The translations under genes and the position numbers were made by a program. Shown here one piece after another: positions 52,555-61,526 of a stretch of DNA of 64,000 nucleotides; the stretch's first letter is position 1; every line of letters begins with the position of its first letter. The stretch lies in assembly GCF_900129855.1 (NCBI RefSeq), contig NZ_LT670819.1, positions 434,001 to 498,000 on the forward strand, written 5' to 3'. The DNA is from Streptomyces sp. 3214.6. GTDB lineage: Bacteria > Actinomycetota > Actinomycetes > Streptomycetales > Streptomycetaceae. Below the pieces are notes generated by a model that worked only from the letters and a program-made list of their open reading frames with translations, was not told the DNA's origin and did no database searches.

Positions 52555-52899
52555 TCAGGGCCCAGTGGCCCCCTCCGCCAGATCCTTGATCGCGTTGAGT
52601 CGGTGTTCCCACTGGGTGGCGAGGGTGTCCATCCACCGTGTCGTCCGCCTCAGTGGTTGCAGGTCGGCTTCGTAGCGGACCTCGCGTCCGGTCCGGTGGG
52701 CGTGTACCAGCCCGGCGCGGTCGAGGACTGCCAGGTGTTTGGCCACCGCCTGGCGGGTGATGGGGAGGCTTGCCGCCAGGGATGTCGAGGTCGCGCCGCC
52801 TTCGCGGGCAAGGACGGCCAGGACCTCTCGGCGGATCGGGTCGGCCAGGGCCACCAGGACGTCATCGGGGGTCTGTTCGCCCTCGGCGGCGCGGGTCAT
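52555..52899 (-). CDS. ArsR-family regulator
   Basis: About 114 residues. Winged HTH: VLVALADPIRREVLAVLARE, GGATSTSLAASLPITRQAVA, KHLAVLDRAGLVHAHRTGRE, VRYEADLQPL. It lacks metal-binding cysteines, so it belongs to the SdpR/non-metal group usually paired with SRPBCC proteins. ATG at 52899 overlaps the SRPBCC stop (ATGA). Probably binds the palindromes upstream of the pair and represses its own operon. Confidence 0.92.
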   Translation of the reverse strand: MTRAAEGEQTPDDVLVALADPIRREVLAVLAREGGATSTSLAASLPITRQAVAKHLAVLDRAGLVHAHRTGREVRYEADLQPLRRTTRWMDTLATQWEHRLNAIKDLAEGATGP

Positions 52900-53354
52900 G
52901 GTCTGGTCTGTGCGCAGTCCGCGCGCAGTCGGTCGAGCTTGCCGGGCCAGTTCTGGCTGTTGGCGCGATGCCGGTCGGTGGCCTCGTCGGCGGGCAGTCC
53001 GAGGTGCGCGAAACCGCTCTCGACCATGGTGAGTCGGGTGCCTCCCGTGGAGTCGTCTTCGGTCAGGGTGAACTCGACCAGAGTGGCGTTCGAGTCGTCC
53101 GGTTCCTCGCCTGCGGCGCCTTGAGACCACCGCCAGGACAGGACGCGCGGCGGGTCGACTGTCTGAATACGGGCGGGAATGACGCCGTGGATGCCGTGGT
53201 CGAAGACCAGGAGGCCGCCGGGCCGCAAGTCGATCTTGGCCGGCTCTCCATTGCCGAACCAGCGGCCGAGGAAAGCGGGCTCGCTCAGTACGGACCAGAC
53301 CCGTTCCCTGGAGGCATTGATCAAGATGGCACGTTCGATCGTGTTGGGGGTCAC
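52896..53354 (-). CDS. SRPBCC/AHSA1-family protein
   Basis: About 152 residues: IERAILINASRERVWSVLSE, PAFLGRWFGNGEPAKIDLRP, WSQGAAGEEPDDSNATLVEF, TRLTMVESGFAHLGLPADEA. This is the AHSA1 (activator of Hsp90 ATPase-like) START-fold family that typically travels with an ArsR gene. It probably binds a hydrophobic ligand. GTG start at 53354. Co-translated with the ArsR gene through an ATGA overlap. Confidence 0.92.
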   Translation of the reverse strand: MTPNTIERAILINASRERVWSVLSEPAFLGRWFGNGEPAKIDLRPGGLLVFDHGIHGVIPARIQTVDPPRVLSWRWSQGAAGEEPDDSNATLVEFTLTEDDSTGGTRLTMVESGFAHLGLPADEATDRHRANSQNWPGKLDRLRADCAQTRP

Positions 53355-53405
53355 TGCAACCTCATCTCATCCGGATGCGCTACCCAAAGGTTGCACATCC
53401 GAAAG

Positions 53406-53435
53406 CCCATGCGCAACCGATCGGTTGCGCATGGG
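53406..53435. promoter_or_regulatory. 30-bp perfect loopless palindrome upstream of the SRPBCC-ArsR operon
   Basis: Each 15-bp arm (CCCATGCGCAACCGA and its complement) abuts at the centre with no spacer. It lies 52-81 bp upstream of the SRPBCC start. A further half site pair (GGTTGC ... GCAACC) continues to about 53390 on the promoter side. Such a symmetric element is a good candidate for binding the ArsR dimer or a tetramer. Confidence 0.7.
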
Positions 53436-53678
53436 TGAGTGGCCGCTTGGGTCTCGCCAGGCTTCAGGCGCCCGCTGCTCATTCCGTCGGCGCTCTTGAG
53501 GCGCGTACCGCTTCTACCGCGCCCACGCGGCGGCCTTCGCACGCGGGGCTGTTGGAGCACGACTTGGGCATGTGGCCGCGCTGGTGTCGGCAGACACCGT
53601 GTCCCACGGAGGTCGCGTCGCTTCACACGCGGCCGAAGCCCTTCGCATGTCGCGTGTCTGGCAGCCGCGGAGGTTCAG

Positions 53679-54659
53679 TCAGAGATCGTCCGGCGGGGAC
53701 AGGAGTCGGCCCTGCTGGGAGAGTCTTCGCCATTGGCTGGGGGTGGTGCCGTAGGTCTGGCGGAAGCGGCGGGAGAAGAAGGCGGGGTTGGTGAAGCCCC
53801 AACTGCGGGCGATGGTGTCGATCGTGCGGTGCGAGTATCTGGGGGCTGCGAGGTCGGCACGGGCGCCCTCGAGCCGGCGGCGGATGATCCACTTTTCGAG
53901 ACTGACTCCGCCGTCGTCGCACAACCGGTACAGCGTCCGCACGGAGATGTTGTGCACCCAGGCAATCCGCTGGGGGGTGAGGTCGGGTTCCCTCAGATGG
54001 GCGCGGGTGTAGGCCAGGACCCGGGTGAGGAGGGTTTCCCTTGCGACTGCCCGGCGGGTGGGGTCGTCGCCGGCGACCGACACCACCCAGGCTCGGACGA
54101 GTTCCACGGTGGCGGAGGCGAGGGCATCGGCTTCGGGGCCCATGTTGACCTGGTCGGCGATGCGGTGCACGCCGAGAACGTGGTTGATCAGCAGCCGTCC
54201 GATGGGGCTGTGCTCGAGCGTCGGGATGGAGGTGCGGATCGTCTCTTCGGGCAGGCTGAGGCGTTCGGTGTCGAACATCAGGGCCAGCGTGCTGCCGAGG
54301 CCGGACCACCAGTACTCGTATCCGGCAGGCATGTGGTGCATGGTCGCGCTGTTCGGGCCGATGCGCTGCCGGTGGTCGGCCCAGGTGAAACCGCCGGCTC
54401 CCTGGCGGTGAATATTGATCGCGACGGTGTCCATCGCATCGCGCCGCGCCTGCCGGAGCGAGCGGGAGATGCGCATCCCTGTGCCCTGGGTGTGGAAGAG
54501 CGTCAGCGGGCCGAGGTGCCAGAGTTCGAGTCGTTTCCAGACCGCGTCCTCGGTCTCCTCCTCCTGGACAGAGGAGACGCCGCCCTCACCGGCGGCCACC
54601 GCCTCGAAGGCCGCGATCCGGTCACCGACTCGAAGATCGTTTGTGTCGAGGACGAGCAC
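53679..54659 (-). CDS. AraC-family regulator (AraC-binding-like domain)
   Basis: About 326 residues. The C-terminal HTH pair: LTPQRIAWVHNISVRTLYRL, SLEKWIIRRRLEGARADLAA, HRTIDTIARSWGFTNPAFFS, RRFRQTYGTTPSQWR. The N-terminal domain (LVLDTNDLRVGDRIAAFEAV and AINIHRQGAGGFTWADHRQR) is the AraC_binding_2 type seen in NphR/FeaR-like regulators. GTG at 54659 behind GGAGGCGTC is preferred. It is divergent from the alpha/beta hydrolase cluster and may control it. Confidence 0.9.
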   Translation of the reverse strand: MLVLDTNDLRVGDRIAAFEAVAAGEGGVSSVQEEETEDAVWKRLELWHLGPLTLFHTQGTGMRISRSLRQARRDAMDTVAINIHRQGAGGFTWADHRQRIGPNSATMHHMPAGYEYWWSGLGSTLALMFDTERLSLPEETIRTSIPTLEHSPIGRLLINHVLGVHRIADQVNMGPEADALASATVELVRAWVVSVAGDDPTRRAVARETLLTRVLAYTRAHLREPDLTPQRIAWVHNISVRTLYRLCDDGGVSLEKWIIRRRLEGARADLAAPRYSHRTIDTIARSWGFTNPAFFSRRFRQTYGTTPSQWRRLSQQGRLLSPPDDL

Positions 54660-54968
54660 GACGCCTCCTATTCCGGGCAGCGCCAGGTCGCCGCCCAGGC
54701 GCGAGTGTCCGCCGTGTGAAGCTTTCCGGGCAAAGGCGCATGCATGCAACACGGGCATGCATACACGTCTCCTGTGGCTCGCGATGCCGCAGGTGCGTGG
54801 GGCGCCCGCAGCCGGCGGCCGTGGCACACAGGTGACAGGCTCTGGCAGGCAGGGTAAAGCCGACTGCTGGTGCCCGTGCCACGCTCCCGCACAAGTCCTT
54901 CACAACTACGGGGTGCGGCAGGCAGGACGGGTTTGTGCGGCGCCCCGGCTACCGGTTGGGAGAAGCCC
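54660..54968. promoter_or_regulatory. Divergent region between AraC and hydrolase cluster with an inverted repeat
   Basis: ATGCATGC-N7-GCATGCAT at 54740-54762 is a candidate binding site. It lies 81 bp upstream of the AraC start and 207 bp upstream of the first hydrolase. No gene is present between the two starts. Confidence 0.5.
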
Positions 54969-55793
54969 ATGCCCTTCGTCACCGCATCCGACGACGCCCA
55001 GATCTACTACAAGGACTGGGGAACGGGCCGCCCCGTCGTCCTCAGCCACGGCTGGCCGCTGAACTCCGACAGCTGGGAGGCCCAGCAGCTGTTCCTGGCC
55101 ACCCATGGCTACCGCGTCATCGCCCACGACCGGCGCGGCCACGGGCGCTCCGCCCAGACGTGGAACGGCAACGAGATGAACACCTACGCCGACGACCTGG
55201 CCACGCTCATCGACACCCTGGACCTGCGGGACGCCACCCTGGTCGGTTTCTCCACCGGCGGCGGCGAGGTCGCCCGCTACGTCGGCCGCCACGGCACCGC
55301 CCGGCTCGCCCAGGTCGTGCTCGTCTCCGCGGTCCCGCCGTTCATGCTCAGGACCGACGACAACCCCGGCGGCGTCCCGATCGAGACCTTCGACGCGATC
55401 CGGGCCGGATCGCTCGCCGACCGATCGCAGCTCTACCACGACCTGGCCGACGGGCCGTTCTTCGGCAACAACCGGCCCGGTGCCGACGTCTCCCAGGGCA
55501 TCCGAGAGGCGTTCTGGCGCCAGAGCCTGCAAGCCGGGCACCGGGGCGCCTACGAGTGCATCGCGGCCTTCTCCGCGACCGACTTCCGCACCGACCTGGA
55601 CGCCATCGACGTGCCCACGCTGGTCATCCACGGCGACGACGACCAGGTCGTGCCCTTCGAGGTCGGGGGCAAGGCGTCGGCCGCCCGCGTCAAGAACGCG
55701 ACGCTGAAGGTCTACCCGGGCGCCCCGCACGGCATCACCGACACCCACAAGGAGCAGCTCAGCGCCGACCTGCTGGAGTTCCTCAATTCCTGA
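54969..55793 (+). CDS. Alpha/beta hydrolase, non-haem chloroperoxidase-like
   Basis: About 274 residues: [40 protein letters not shown], nucleophile in [19 protein letters not shown], acid in [20 protein letters not shown], histidine in [20 protein letters not shown]. This is the cofactor-free haloperoxidase/esterase group. Starts at ATG 54969 and leads a set of five plus-strand genes facing an AraC gene. The physiological role is probably ester or lactone hydrolysis. Confidence 0.92.
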   Translation: MPFVTASDDAQIYYKDWGTGRPVVLSHGWPLNSDSWEAQQLFLATHGYRVIAHDRRGHGRSAQTWNGNEMNTYADDLATLIDTLDLRDATLVGFSTGGGEVARYVGRHGTARLAQVVLVSAVPPFMLRTDDNPGGVPIETFDAIRAGSLADRSQLYHDLADGPFFGNNRPGADVSQGIREAFWRQSLQAGHRGAYECIAAFSATDFRTDLDAIDVPTLVIHGDDDQVVPFEVGGKASAARVKNATLKVYPGAPHGITDTHKEQLSADLLEFLNS

Positions 55794-55853
55794 CGGAGTA
55801 TCGCCCGCGTCCCCGGCCGCCCTCCGGGGATGCCCGAGCACAGGAGCCAACAC

Positions 55854-56693
55854 ATGATCTTCAGCGATCAGCGGCCTCGCCGCCGTACCGTCAGCGCGTG
55901 CCTGCTCGCCGCCGCCCTCGTGGCCGGCGTGGGCGGCGCGGTTGCCCCCGTGTCCGCCACCACGGCGCACACGAGCGGCCCCAAGCCGACCGTCGTCCTC
56001 GTCCACGGCGTATTCGCCGACGCCTCCGGCTGGTACCAGACCATCGCCGCGCTAGAGAAGGCCGGCTATCCGGTCATCGCTCCGGCCAACCCGCTGCGCG
56101 ACCTGGGCGGCGACTCGGCCTACGTTTCCAGCATCCTCGACAGCATCGACGGCCCGGTCATCCTGGTCGGCCACTCCTACGGCGGCGAGGTCATCACCAA
56201 CGCCGCCCGTGGCCACGCCAACGTCAAGGCCCTCGTCTACGTCGCCGCGTTCGCCCCCGACCTGGGCGAGAGCGCGCTGCAACTGGCCGGCAGGTTCCCC
56301 GGCAGCAAGCTGCGGGAAGCTCTGATCACCCGCGACTACCCGCTGCCGGACGGCAGCACCGGCAAGGACGGTTACGTCGACCCGGCGAAGTTCCGCGAGG
56401 TGTTCGCCGCCGACCTGCCGTCCTCTCAGACCCGGCTGATGGCGGCCGCGCAACGTCCCGGCAGCGTGGGCGGGTTGGCCGGCCCCAGCGGTGCACCGGC
56501 ATGGAAGGACCTGCCGTCCTGGTACGTCATCCCCACCGCAGACAACGTCATCCCGGCCGCCGTGCAGCGCTTCATGGCCCAGCGCGCCCACAGCCGCACC
56601 GTCGAGGTCAAGGGCGCGTCCCACGTCGTGATGATGTCCCGCCCCGAGATCGTGGTCCGCCAGATCCAGGCTGCCCACCAGGCCACTCGCTGA
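55854..56693 (+). CDS. Secreted alpha/beta hydrolase
   Basis: About 279 residues. A signal peptide is visible: RRRTVSACLLAAALVAGVGG followed by a cleavage-like AxA region (PVSATTAHTS). The mature part has VVLVHGVFADASGWYQTIAA, nucleophile in ILVGHSYGGEVITNAARGHA, LVYVAAFAPDLGESALQLAG, PTADNVIPAAVQRFMAQRAH, histidine in GASHVVMMSRPEIV. Start ATG 55854 follows AGGAG. It follows the chloroperoxidase-like gene by 60 bp. Confidence 0.9.
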   Translation: MIFSDQRPRRRTVSACLLAAALVAGVGGAVAPVSATTAHTSGPKPTVVLVHGVFADASGWYQTIAALEKAGYPVIAPANPLRDLGGDSAYVSSILDSIDGPVILVGHSYGGEVITNAARGHANVKALVYVAAFAPDLGESALQLAGRFPGSKLREALITRDYPLPDGSTGKDGYVDPAKFREVFAADLPSSQTRLMAAAQRPGSVGGLAGPSGAPAWKDLPSWYVIPTADNVIPAAVQRFMAQRAHSRTVEVKGASHVVMMSRPEIVVRQIQAAHQATR

Positions 56694-56704
56694 GGAGCAC
56701 ACCG

Positions 56705-57499
56705 ATGCAACCCGACACCATCGTTCTCGTCCACGGCTTCTGGGTGACACCACGCGCCTGGGAAGGCTGGATCGCCCACTACCAGGACAAGGGCTTCAGG
56801 GTCATCGCCCCGCCCTACCCTGGCTTCGAGGTGGAGGTCGAGGCCCTCAACGCCGACCCGACCCCGATCGAGACCGTGACCGTCCCCGCCATCATCTCCA
56901 GCCTGGAGAAGGTCATCACCGAGTTGGACCGACCGCCCGTCATCATGGGGCACTCCGCCGGCGGCGCGTTCACCCAGATCCTCCTCGACCACGGCTTCGG
57001 CGCTGCCGGAGTGGCGATCAACTCCGCGCCCACCGAAGGCGTGGCCGTCGTACCGCTGTCCCAGGTCCGCTCGACCTTCCCGGTGCTGAAGAAGCCGGCC
57101 AACCGCCACCGCGCGGTCGGCTTCGACTACGACCACTGGCACTACGCCTTCACCAACACCTTCCCCGAGGACCAGGCCCACGCCGCCTACGAGCGCTACC
57201 ACATCCCTGCCCCCGGCAGCATCGTCTGGGGCAGTGCCCTGGCCAACATCCATCCCGGCCACACCGACACCTACGTCGACTACCACAACACGGGCCGGGC
57301 GCCGCTGCTGTTCTGTTCGGGTGAGAACGACCACCTCATGCCGCCCAAGGTGCAGCGGTCCAACGCCAAGCACTACACGGCCGAGGGCACCATCACCGAG
57401 GTCACGGTGTTCCCCGGCCGCTCCCATCTGATGCCCGCCCAGGACGGCTGGGAAGAGGTCGCCGACTACGCCCTGGACTGGGCCCTCGCTCACGCCTGA
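56705..57499 (+). CDS. Alpha/beta hydrolase
   Basis: About 264 residues: DTIVLVHGFWVTPRAWEGWI, PPVIMGHSAGGAFTQILLDH (nucleophile), LLFCSGENDHLMPPKVQRSN (acid), VFPGRSHLMPAQDGWEEVAD (histidine). No signal peptide, so it is likely cytoplasmic. It begins 11 bp after the previous stop, behind GAGGAG, clearly co-transcribed. Substrate unknown. Confidence 0.9.
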   Translation: MQPDTIVLVHGFWVTPRAWEGWIAHYQDKGFRVIAPPYPGFEVEVEALNADPTPIETVTVPAIISSLEKVITELDRPPVIMGHSAGGAFTQILLDHGFGAAGVAINSAPTEGVAVVPLSQVRSTFPVLKKPANRHRAVGFDYDHWHYAFTNTFPEDQAHAAYERYHIPAPGSIVWGSALANIHPGHTDTYVDYHNTGRAPLLFCSGENDHLMPPKVQRSNAKHYTAEGTITEVTVFPGRSHLMPAQDGWEEVADYALDWALAHA

Positions 57500-57567
57500 C
57501 CGCACCCGCCGCACGCACCGCGCCCGAGAGGGCGCCCTCCGGCCGGGCCCGGGAAGGGAGCCTCCAC

Positions 57568-58359
57568 ATGAGCAACCTGCGTATCACCCACATCGGCGGT
57601 CCGACCACCCTCATCGAGACGGGCGGCTGGCGGCTGTTGACCGATCCCACCTTCGACCCGCCCGGACAGCGCTACAGCTTCGGCTGGGGCACTGCCTCCC
57701 ACAAGTCCGCCGGCCCCGCCCTCGCCACCCCCGACCTGCCGCCGATCGACGCCGTCCTGCTCAGCCATGACCAGCACGGCGACAACCTCGACCGCACCGG
57801 ACGCGACGTCCTGCGCACCGCCCAGACCGTCCTGACCACCCCGGCCGGCGCCCGCCGCCTCGGCCGGGGGGCTCACGGCCTCGCCCCGTGGACCGTGACC
57901 CGCCTGCACTCCCCGGGCCGCCCCACCATCACCGTCACCGCCACCCCAGCCCGCCACGGCCCACCCCTGTCCCGGCCCCTGACCGGACAGGTCACTGGCT
58001 TCGCCCTCACCTGGGAAGGCCAGCAGCACGGCGCCCTGTGGATCTCCGGGGACACCGTCCTGTACGGCGGCGTGCGGGAGGTGGCCCAGCGTCTGAACGT
58101 GGGCACCGCGCTGCTGCATGTCGGCGGTGTGCGCTTCCCGATCACCGGACCGGTCCGCTACACCATGACCGCCGCCCAGGCCGTGCACCTGTGCCGCCTG
58201 ATGCGACCCCGTACCGCCATCCCCGTCCACTACGAGGGCTGGCACCACTTGCACGAAGGCCGCGACGCCATCGAGCACGAACTCGCCCGTGCGCCCGCCG
58301 ACATCCGCGACCGCTTCCGCTGGCTTCCCATCGGAGCCGCCAGGGACATCAGTGCCTGA
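57568..58359 (+). CDS. Metallo-beta-lactamase-fold hydrolase (UlaG-like)
   Basis: About 263 residues: LRITHIGGPTTLIETGGWRL, LTDPTFDPPGQRYSF, the metal motif HDQHGDNLD, ISGDTVLYGGVREVA with the metal-binding aspartate, and the final histidine in AIPVHYEGWHHL. The first metal motif position is D-Q-H, as in UlaG/PhnP-like members. ATG 57568 has GGGAGCCTCC. It sits in the hydrolase set and would fit lactone or phosphoester cleavage. Confidence 0.88.
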   Translation: MSNLRITHIGGPTTLIETGGWRLLTDPTFDPPGQRYSFGWGTASHKSAGPALATPDLPPIDAVLLSHDQHGDNLDRTGRDVLRTAQTVLTTPAGARRLGRGAHGLAPWTVTRLHSPGRPTITVTATPARHGPPLSRPLTGQVTGFALTWEGQQHGALWISGDTVLYGGVREVAQRLNVGTALLHVGGVRFPITGPVRYTMTAAQAVHLCRLMRPRTAIPVHYEGWHHLHEGRDAIEHELARAPADIRDRFRWLPIGAARDISA

Positions 58360-58521
58360 TCCGTGGCGTGCCACAACTCCCGTGCCACCCTCACGCAAGG
58401 TCACGCCCACGTGGCCTTCTTCCCGGCCCTCACGAACCGGCTCCAGCAGCAGCGACCGGGGGCCACTCCCCCGGCCCAGCAACGTCGCCAGGTGCGGGGC
58501 GCCACCCCAAGGAGTACAGCC

Positions 58522-59403
58522 GTGACCACGACATCCTCCGACGCGTGCCTTCCACCCGCCGGCGCCGTACATGCCCCCAACCAAGTGATCGAGACCCGCG
58601 GCCGCCGCCTCGCCTACAGGTCGATCGGACACGGTCGCCCGCTGGTCCTGTGCACCCGTTTCCGTGGGAACCTCGACACCTGGGACCCGGCCTTCCTGGA
58701 CACGCTGGCCGAACAGGGTTTCCGCGTCATTACCTTCGACTACAGCGGTCTGGGCCTGTCCACCGGCACTCCCTCGTACAACCCAGCCTCCCTGGCCCGG
58801 GACGCAGGTGACCTCATCGAAGCCCTCGGCCTGGACCGAATCGTCCTCGCCGGCTGGTCCATCGGCGGCATCGCCGCGCAAGTCGCCCTCACCCAGTACC
58901 CCCAGCTCATCAGTCACCTGGTCCTCATCGGCACAAGGCCGCCCGGCCCCTTGATCAAGCAGGCCGAAAAGCTCTTCTATGACATCTCCCGCAAGCCGGA
59001 GAACGACCTCGTCGACGAGGGCGTGCTGTTCTTCGAACCAGCTTCCAAGCAAAGCCTCCAGGCCGCGCGGACCTCGCACGACCGCATCGCCGCACGCACA
59101 ACCGAGACCAGCGTGCCGGTGCCCTGGCGCTGGGCCAGCGAACAGATCGCCGACAGACCCCGCTCCCGGATATTCTCCGCCGACCCGGTTCTGGACCTAC
59201 TCAAGACGACCTCCATACCCGTCCTGCACATCGGGGGCGATCACGACATCTGCTTCCCGGTCGAAAACTGGTACGCGCTCAGTCAGCAACTTCCCACGCT
59301 CCAGTTGCTCACCTATCCGCGTGCGGGGCACGGCCCGCAACACCAACATCCACAAGCCTCGGCCCACCACATCGCCACCTTCGTCGCTTCCACCAGCGAG
59401 TAG
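58522..59403 (+). CDS. Alpha/beta hydrolase
   Basis: About 293 residues: RPLVLCTRFRGNLDTWDPAF, LDTLAEQGFRVITFDYSGLG, nucleophile in IVLAGWSIGGIAAQVALTQY, acid in VLHIGGDHDICFPVENWYAL, histidine in YPRAGHGPQHQHPQASAHHI. The oxyanion-loop HG is replaced by TRFRG, a common variant. GTG 58522 behind AAGGAG is preferred. It is the last of the hydrolase set. Confidence 0.88.
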   Translation: MTTTSSDACLPPAGAVHAPNQVIETRGRRLAYRSIGHGRPLVLCTRFRGNLDTWDPAFLDTLAEQGFRVITFDYSGLGLSTGTPSYNPASLARDAGDLIEALGLDRIVLAGWSIGGIAAQVALTQYPQLISHLVLIGTRPPGPLIKQAEKLFYDISRKPENDLVDEGVLFFEPASKQSLQAARTSHDRIAARTTETSVPVPWRWASEQIADRPRSRIFSADPVLDLLKTTSIPVLHIGGDHDICFPVENWYALSQQLPTLQLLTYPRAGHGPQHQHPQASAHHIATFVASTSE

Positions 59404-59708
59404 AGCCCAGCTGCTGGACCACGACCGTGCTTGGGCGGCCAGCCGTTGACGCCGTGCATCCTCGGTGGCTTCGGCAGAGGCACCACGCGGTCCGAACAGA
59501 CACGACCGACCAGCTCGACCGGAAGGTCACGCCCCCGGCAGCCAACGGACAACGGGTGCAAGGCCGGTCATCGACGGCCTGTCTTCGCGTGCGCTGTCCG
59601 AGATCATCCGTCTCGAGCACACCCGCAACTATCTGCAACCTGAGCCCGCCCAGCAGACCGAAGCTCCCCTGCCTCCTTGCCGTCCACGCAATGGTCGAGG
59701 ATGGACTC
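59404..59708. other. Spacer before the Imm-5-like gene
   Basis: No recognisable gene or strong terminator. The local sequence shows weakly coding frames only. Confidence 0.35.
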
Positions 59709-60257
59709 ATGGCAGGGGACGAGAGCGAGATTGCTCTGAGTAAGCAAGACCTTCGTGAGATCACCGCGTTCGCTGCGGCGTGCGCCGAAGTGGTGCTCGC
59801 GGTATTCGAGGCCGATCAGCCTGACGACTCGCGGCCTCGAGACGCCATCGGTGCCGCGTGGGAGTTCGCTCGAGGTGGTGAGCGTGGGAAGTATCTGCGC
59901 GACACAGCGTGGCAGGCCCTCAAGGCAGCTAAAAGTGCGGACACTGCGGCTGCGCGTGAGGCAGCTCGGGCAGCGATGTCTGCGGCAGGCGCCGCCTACT
60001 TGCATCCGCTGGCCAAGGCCACCCAGGTTAAGCACATTCTCGGAGCCGGCGCTCACGCGGCCAGAGCAGCCGAACTAGTTGCTGGCCACAGTCCGGACGT
60101 GGGTGCCGAACACGTTGAGCGAGCGGTGCATCGTGCAACACCGGTCGTCGTGGAGGTGCTCAAACGCTTCCCAGCGGCACCAGATGGCGGTGGACGGGTT
60201 GGTGAACTGATTCGCATGCTAGACGCTGACATTCGTTCACTCACCCTCCCCAAATGA
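59709..60257 (+). CDS. Putative immunity protein (Imm-5-like)
   Basis: About 182 residues: DLREITAFAAACAEVVLAVF, DSRPRDAIGAAWEFARGGER, AAREAARAAMSAAGAAYLHP, LAKATQVKHILGAGAHAARA, GELIRMLDADIRSLTLPK. This alanine-rich helical family is annotated as a putative immunity protein for polymorphic toxins. ATG 59709 has GAGGATGG upstream; ATG 59691 is possible. No toxin gene is visible nearby; IS debris follows. Confidence 0.78.
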   Translation: MAGDESEIALSKQDLREITAFAAACAEVVLAVFEADQPDDSRPRDAIGAAWEFARGGERGKYLRDTAWQALKAAKSADTAAAREAARAAMSAAGAAYLHPLAKATQVKHILGAGAHAARAAELVAGHSPDVGAEHVERAVHRATPVVVEVLKRFPAAPDGGGRVGELIRMLDADIRSLTLPK

Positions 60258-60396
60258 CTTTCAGCGCCCAGACGCCGCGGCCCGTTGACCATGAGACTCA
60301 GCTCTCATTCAGACACCGTCCGAGGTTGATGGCGGCCCAGGTGATCAGTGAACCTCTTTCATCCTTGGGCTGTCGGGTGAACCAGGCTGGTCAGGG

Positions 60397-60830
60397 GTGG
60401 TGACGTCGCGAAGCCCCGCGTCGTCGGTGTGGGAGACGGTCGACGTCCTCGCCGCCTGGGCACCCAGACTGCGCGAGGCCCTGACCGGCCGCGGCGAGAA
60501 CGACTTCGTGATCCTGGACGGCACCCTGATCCCCACCGACCGGGTCGCGGCGGACGAGCCGTACGACTCCCAAAAGCACAACAAGCACGGCATGAACATG
60601 CAGGCCGTCGCCGCTCCCGACGGCACACCCCTGTGGTTTCGCGGGCCCTGCCCGGACACACTGCCATACGCGGCAGATCCTCGTCCTGGCCGACCACGCC
60701 CACCAGGGCGCCGGCGCCACCGTCCGCACCCCGAATTACCACCACCATGAACTGCCGGAGCACTACCAGCAGTACAACACCGACTACGCGCTCCTGGCGA
60801 ACTCCTTCACTGAGAACCACCAGTGGCAGA
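60397..60830 (+). pseudogene. IS5-type transposase fragment
   Basis: The plus strand reads RENDFVILDGTLIPTDRVAA, DEPYDSQKHNKHGMNMQAVA, APDGTPLWFRGPCPDT around the first catalytic aspartate. After a frame change it reads DHAHQGAGATVRTPNYHHHE, LPEHYQQYN and decays. N- and C-termini are missing. It is of the same general type as the deleted element at 8371-8966. Confidence 0.68.
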
Positions 60831-61139
60831 GCCTTTTCAACCACACCCGATACCCCTGGATGGGTGAACCATACGAAGGGCTCACCACCTCCCGCAGAAC
60901 AAGGTAGGAGCCATTTCCCAACCTGGCTGCACTGCGGTCCAGTTGGTGTGGGGCGGCGTTGAGGAAGAAGTGAAGCTCCTGGTACCCGGGGCGTGAAAGT
61001 CGCGGGAACGGACAGCCTGCACTGGCCCGCCTTCGCGGTGCCATTCGCGCCCCGGTCGGTGGTAGTCGCCGATCCGCTCCTTCTTTTTCGCGTCCAGGGA
61101 GATCGTCCACTCCACCGTGCCTTCGGATATGCCCATACC
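60831..61139. other. Mixed IS debris, no intact gene
   Basis: On the minus strand near 60960-61136 the frame TVEWTISLDAKKKERIGDYH, RPGREW, VQAVRSRDFHAPGTRS looks like a transposase piece, but I cannot name the family. No complete gene is present. Confidence 0.4.
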
Positions 61140-61300
61140 ACTTCAACGAGCCCAGCCTACGAAGGCCACCACTTGTTTCTCTGCGACTCCCTGCGCCGGT
61201 GGGTTGAGAATTCGAACACCTCCCCCAACGGCACGGGTGCCTTGTGTGTTGTGGCCACGGCTCCTGTCACCCGATCGGTGGCCATACTGAAACACCTCGT
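61140..61300 (-). repeat. Left end of the 8371-type IS in inverted orientation
   Basis: Read on the minus strand from 61300, the sequence starts CGAGGTGTTTCAG (11/13 match to the IS repeat). It continues with the same leader as 8384-8490, for example GGCCACCGATCG, GTGGCCACAAC and CACAAGGC. It is about 80% identical by eye. No transposase follows. Confidence 0.65.
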
Positions 61301-61526
61301 TGGTCCTGTCCGAGGGAGGGTCATCGACGACACCGAGGCCTTCAACGACAACCTGCAAGAATTCAAGAGCTTCTGTAACTAACATCACGTTCACGGAGTC
61401 CGTGGCGGACAGACGCTCTTTCCATGACTTCGCCGAGAACGAGGAGTCGGGGATAGGCGATCACCCACAGTTGCTCATCCAGAGTCCAGGAAGTATCCGA
61501 AAGCGGTTGCGGAAGGAGTTTCCAAG

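Noticed and set aside
54935..56704. An 854-codon frame overlapping the first two hydrolases out of frame
   Set aside because: Only its last part (from 56705) is a real gene. The earlier part is an Arg/Pro-rich shadow of the genes in the correct frame.
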